A stretch of 6,220 bases of DNA, taken from NCBI GenBank assembly GCA_016295275.1, contig JAEDLN010000142.1:1-6220 (forward strand), written 5' to 3'. Of this stretch, positions 4,282-6,220 are shown in pieces. The DNA comes from Kiritimatiellia bacterium. Its GTDB lineage: Bacteria; Verrucomicrobiota; Kiritimatiellia; RFP12; UBA3636. A program made the position numbers and the translations under genes. Numbering within the stretch: the stretch's first letter is position 1; every line of letters starts with the position of its first letter. The notes beneath the pieces were generated by a model. That model was not told the DNA's origin and did no database searches. It saw only the letters and a list, made by a program, of their open reading frames with translations.

Positions 4282-6087
4282 ATGAAAACGTTTCGACACT
4301 TTTCCGGCCTCATGGCCTCCGCGCTTCTATCGATCCACTTGTTTTCCGTCTGTTCCGCTTCGGCCGCCCCCAGCGTGGTCAAAGTGGTTCAGAAGGGACC
4401 CGGTAGCTACACGCTTCAAGTCAACGGCAAGGACTTTTTTGTCCGCGGTGCGGGCGGAAGCGGACCCAAGGACGTTTTGAAAGCCATTGGCGGAAACAGC
4501 TTTCGCACGTGGAGTTATTCGAACGGGGCCAAGGAGTTTGCGGATGCCCGCAAGAATGGGTTGATGGTTTCGCTCGGCTATTGGGTTCGTCCCGAGAGCC
4601 AAGGAATCGATTACAAAAATCCGAAGGATCTGGCCGAGCAGATGCGGGATGTCGAAGAGATGGTCCGTCTGTACAAGGACGAGCCGAATCTTCTCGTCTG
4701 GAGCATTGGAAACGAGATGGAAATGGGGACGAAGAATCTTCCTGAAATGTGGAAGCAGGTCAATGCCTTGTGCAAACGGGTAAAGGAGTTGGATCCGAAC
4801 CATCCGACGATGACCATCATTGCCGAGTTGGGGGACGACAAGGTCCGTCAGTTCAACCGGTATTGTCCCGACGTCGACATTTTGGGCATCAATTCCTATG
4901 GTGGCTCGCAGTCGGTTCCGCAACGGTATCGCGCTGCCGGTGGCGTGAAGCCGTATCTGCTGACCGAGTATGGTCCGCCGGCCACTTGGGAAATCGGGAG
5001 CAACAGCTTCGGGTGTCCGAACGAATGGTCCTCGACGGAGAAGGGCAAATGGTATGCGGCCGTCTACCGCAAAACGATGGAAGACAAGGGTAAGCTCTGC
5101 CTCGGCTCGTATGCGTTCACATGGTCGCACAAGGTAGAAGCGACGCCAACGTGGTTCGGCATGTTGCTGCCGGACAATACGGAGTTGGCGGCCGTTGAGG
5201 AACTGCAGCTGGCATGGGGTGTTTCGAAACCGGTGAATCGGGTGCCGATCGTTACGGATTTGGTCGTATCGCATGATCGCGCCCGTTCTGCCGACGATTT
5301 GATTTCCGCCGTTGTCAAGGGATCGGATCCGGACGGCGACAAGTTGAGTTGGACATGGGTGCTCGTTCAGGAAGCCAGTTTCTATGGTGTTACGGGTACG
5401 GGTGCAGCGATGCCGCAGGGCTTTCCGGAAGCGATTGTCGAAGGACAAGGCACCACATCGGTCAAAGTGAAGCTGCCCGGGGGCGGCAAATATCGTCTCT
5501 ACGCCTATTGTTTCGACGGGAAAAATCATGCCGCGTACATGAATCGTCCGTTGTTGGGCGTTGGAGAGCCTCCGAAAACGCCTGCTCCCAAGGCGCCATT
5601 GCCCTGTTATGTCTATCAGTCGGGGGATTCGAATCCCCGTTGGTATGCATCCGGCTTTATGGGCAACGGGGCGCTCAAGATGGATTTGAACGAGCGCAAT
5701 GCCGGGCAATCCGGTTCGGCCTGCATCCGGGTCGACTATGGTATTGGAAATGATTGGGCCGGCGTTTATTGGCAGAGTCCCGCCAACGACTGGGGCGATG
5801 CGCCCGGCGGCTATGATCTCACGGGGGCGAAAAAGCTCTGTTTCCGTGTTCGCGGTGCAAAAGGCGGGGAGAAGGTATCCTTTTTCTACGGTGGGTTGTT
5901 TGCCAAGCCTTATTCCGACACGGCCCGCGGCGAGTTGAAGGATGAGGTTTTGAGTGCGGAATGGACGACATACGTCCTTTCGCTGGACGGAAAGAATCTG
6001 AAACGCATCAAGACCGGCTTTGGTTTCACCTTTGGCGGGCAAGGAAAACCGTTCACCTTTTACATCGACAAAATCTGGTTTGAGTAA
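4282..6087 (+). CDS. Secreted glycoside hydrolase: GH2-like (clan GH-A) TIM barrel, Ig-like domain, C-terminal CBM-like domain
   Basis: This is a 601-residue exported enzyme. Residues 1-28 are a Sec signal peptide with cleavage after ASA (26-28). The barrel (about 31-313) opens with YTLQVNGKDFFVRGAGG, typical of the GH2-type TIM barrel. It carries VWSIGNEMEMG with the probable acid/base E145 and YLLTEYGPP with the probable nucleophile E229, the clan GH-A arrangement of retaining beta-glycosidases. TWFGMLLPD and NRVPIV lead into an Ig-like domain (about 320-427) with SDPDGDKLSWTW and YRLYAYCFDGKNHAA. A proline-rich linker (429-441) joins a C-terminal domain (442-601) rich in aromatics (W492, W498, W504, W561, W599) that resembles a galactose-binding/CBM11-like sandwich. 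The N-terminal sandwich domains of classical GH2 are absent. Barrel-plus-Ig enzymes such as GH158 beta-1,3-glucanases are the closest type I can suggest. Substrate is not determinable, but a beta-glucan-like polymer is plausible. The regulator upstream probably controls it. Confidence 0.92.
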   Translation: MKTFRHFSGLMASALLSIHLFSVCSASAAPSVVKVVQKGPGSYTLQVNGKDFFVRGAGGSGPKDVLKAIGGNSFRTWSYSNGAKEFADARKNGLMVSLGYWVRPESQGIDYKNPKDLAEQMRDVEEMVRLYKDEPNLLVWSIGNEMEMGTKNLPEMWKQVNALCKRVKELDPNHPTMTIIAELGDDKVRQFNRYCPDVDILGINSYGGSQSVPQRYRAAGGVKPYLLTEYGPPATWEIGSNSFGCPNEWSSTEKGKWYAAVYRKTMEDKGKLCLGSYAFTWSHKVEATPTWFGMLLPDNTELAAVEELQLAWGVSKPVNRVPIVTDLVVSHDRARSADDLISAVVKGSDPDGDKLSWTWVLVQEASFYGVTGTGAAMPQGFPEAIVEGQGTTSVKVKLPGGGKYRLYAYCFDGKNHAAYMNRPLLGVGEPPKTPAPKAPLPCYVYQSGDSNPRWYASGFMGNGALKMDLNERNAGQSGSACIRVDYGIGNDWAGVYWQSPANDWGDAPGGYDLTGAKKLCFRVRGAKGGEKVSFFYGGLFAKPYSDTARGELKDEVLSAEWTTYVLSLDGKNLKRIKTGFGFTFGGQGKPFTFYIDKIWFE

Positions 6088-6106
6088 ACCGGTTTTTTCG
6101 TAGAGA

Positions 6107-6142
6107 CGCCGCCGAAGCCGGGTTTATCCGGTTTCGGCGGCG
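6107..6142 (+). terminator. Strong 15-bp hairpin after gene 3 (terminator-like, without 3' T-run)
   Basis: Arms at 6107-6121 and 6128-6142 pair over 15 positions with a single G-T wobble (6117/6132), around a GTTTAT loop. It starts 20 bases after the TAA stop. T6 (6093-6098) lies before the stem, as part of AAACCGGTTT, and G-rich sequence lies after it, so it is not a classical intrinsic terminator on either strand. It probably marks the operon end by stabilising the mRNA 3' end or by a non-canonical or Rho-dependent stop. Confidence 0.6.
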
Positions 6143-6152
6143 AGAGCCGAGA

Positions 6153-6168
6153 GGGTGGGGGAGGGGGG
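6153..6168 (+). other. G-tract (GGG-T-GGGGG-A-GGGGGG)
   Basis: Three long G-runs with single-base separators directly follow the hairpin. This is one run short of a canonical G-quadruplex unless it recruits the G5 at 6196-6200 or a second strand. It mirrors the G-rich motifs upstream of the promoter. Confidence 0.4.
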
Positions 6169-6173
6169 TAGAC

Positions 6174-6190
6174 GCCGCGCCCTGCGCGGC
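6174..6190. repeat. Perfect 7-bp hairpin GCCGCGC-CCT-GCGCGGC
   Basis: The arms are exactly complementary around a CCT loop. It is preceded by AGACGCC (6170-6176, overlapping the left arm), a heptamer also present at 6104-6110 and 6208-6214, each time at or within a hairpin. This points to a family of small palindromic elements in the 3' flank. Confidence 0.55.
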
Positions 6191-6195
6191 TATGT

Positions 6196-6217
6196 GGGGG
6201 CGCACGGAGACGCCCCC
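6196..6217. repeat. Perfect 7-bp hairpin GGGGGCG / CGCCCCC at the window edge
   Basis: Arms 6196-6202 and 6211-6217 pair exactly around the eight-base loop CACGGAGA. The 11-mer GGGGCGCACGG at 6197-6207 occurs again at 61-71, so both flanks of the operon carry pieces of the same repeat. The array may continue past the window. Confidence 0.55.
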
Positions 6218-6220
6218 AGC

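Noticed and set aside
4327..6042. 571-codon open frame on the minus strand opposite the glycosidase gene
   Set aside because: The plus-strand gene has clear domains and a signal peptide. The antisense frame is Arg/His-rich without motifs, an effect of codon bias.

Overview
The window reads as one compact three-gene, plus-strand cassette flanked on both sides by very GC-rich, hairpin-rich, non-coding DNA. It probably comes from an uncultured carbohydrate-degrading bacterium of the PVC group (Kiritimatiellota / Lentisphaerota-like). That placement is an inference from three things: a GntR-type DNA-binding domain fused to a LacI-type sugar-binding domain, a large secreted Gly-rich beta-helix protein opening with a W-T-G...G-N-W motif, and a secreted glycosidase with a clan GH-A barrel. 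No marker gene is present, so the taxonomy is soft.

Layout. Positions 1-254 are about 84% GC by my count (40 A/T bases). They hold short direct repeats, a perfect 9-bp hairpin and two G-quadruplex motifs, and I see no credible gene. At 254/255 the composition drops abruptly to about 30% GC (255-324). That AT-rich segment carries an inverted-repeat operator (269-289) abutting a consensus -35 (TTGACA) and a good -10 (TATCAT). The predicted transcription start falls at or next to the ATG of the first gene, so its mRNA may be leaderless. Gene 1 (325-1443) is a GntR/LacI hybrid transcription factor. Gene 2 (1480-4239) is a 919-residue exported protein: two beta-helix-like regions, each opened by a similar Gly-Asn-Trp motif, separated by a fibronectin-III-like module. 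Gene 3 (4282-6087) is an exported glycoside hydrolase: TIM barrel with both expected glutamates, an Ig-like domain, a proline linker and a C-terminal beta-sandwich that looks carbohydrate-binding. The intergenic gaps are only 36 and 42 bp. After gene 3 comes a 15-bp hairpin, then G-rich DNA and two more perfect hairpins running to the window edge.

How the genes may work together (inference): the regulator senses an intracellular sugar, binds the operator over its own promoter and so controls a small operon. The operon exports a large surface or matrix-like beta-helix protein together with a polysaccharide-cleaving enzyme. Hairpins followed by T-runs at both gene junctions could set different expression levels for the regulator, the structural protein and the enzyme. 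The pairing of a sugar-responsive regulator, a giant beta-helix protein of unknown role and a beta-glycosidase is the most interesting biological possibility here. The second most interesting feature is the family of GC-rich hairpin repeats that appears on both sides of the cassette.
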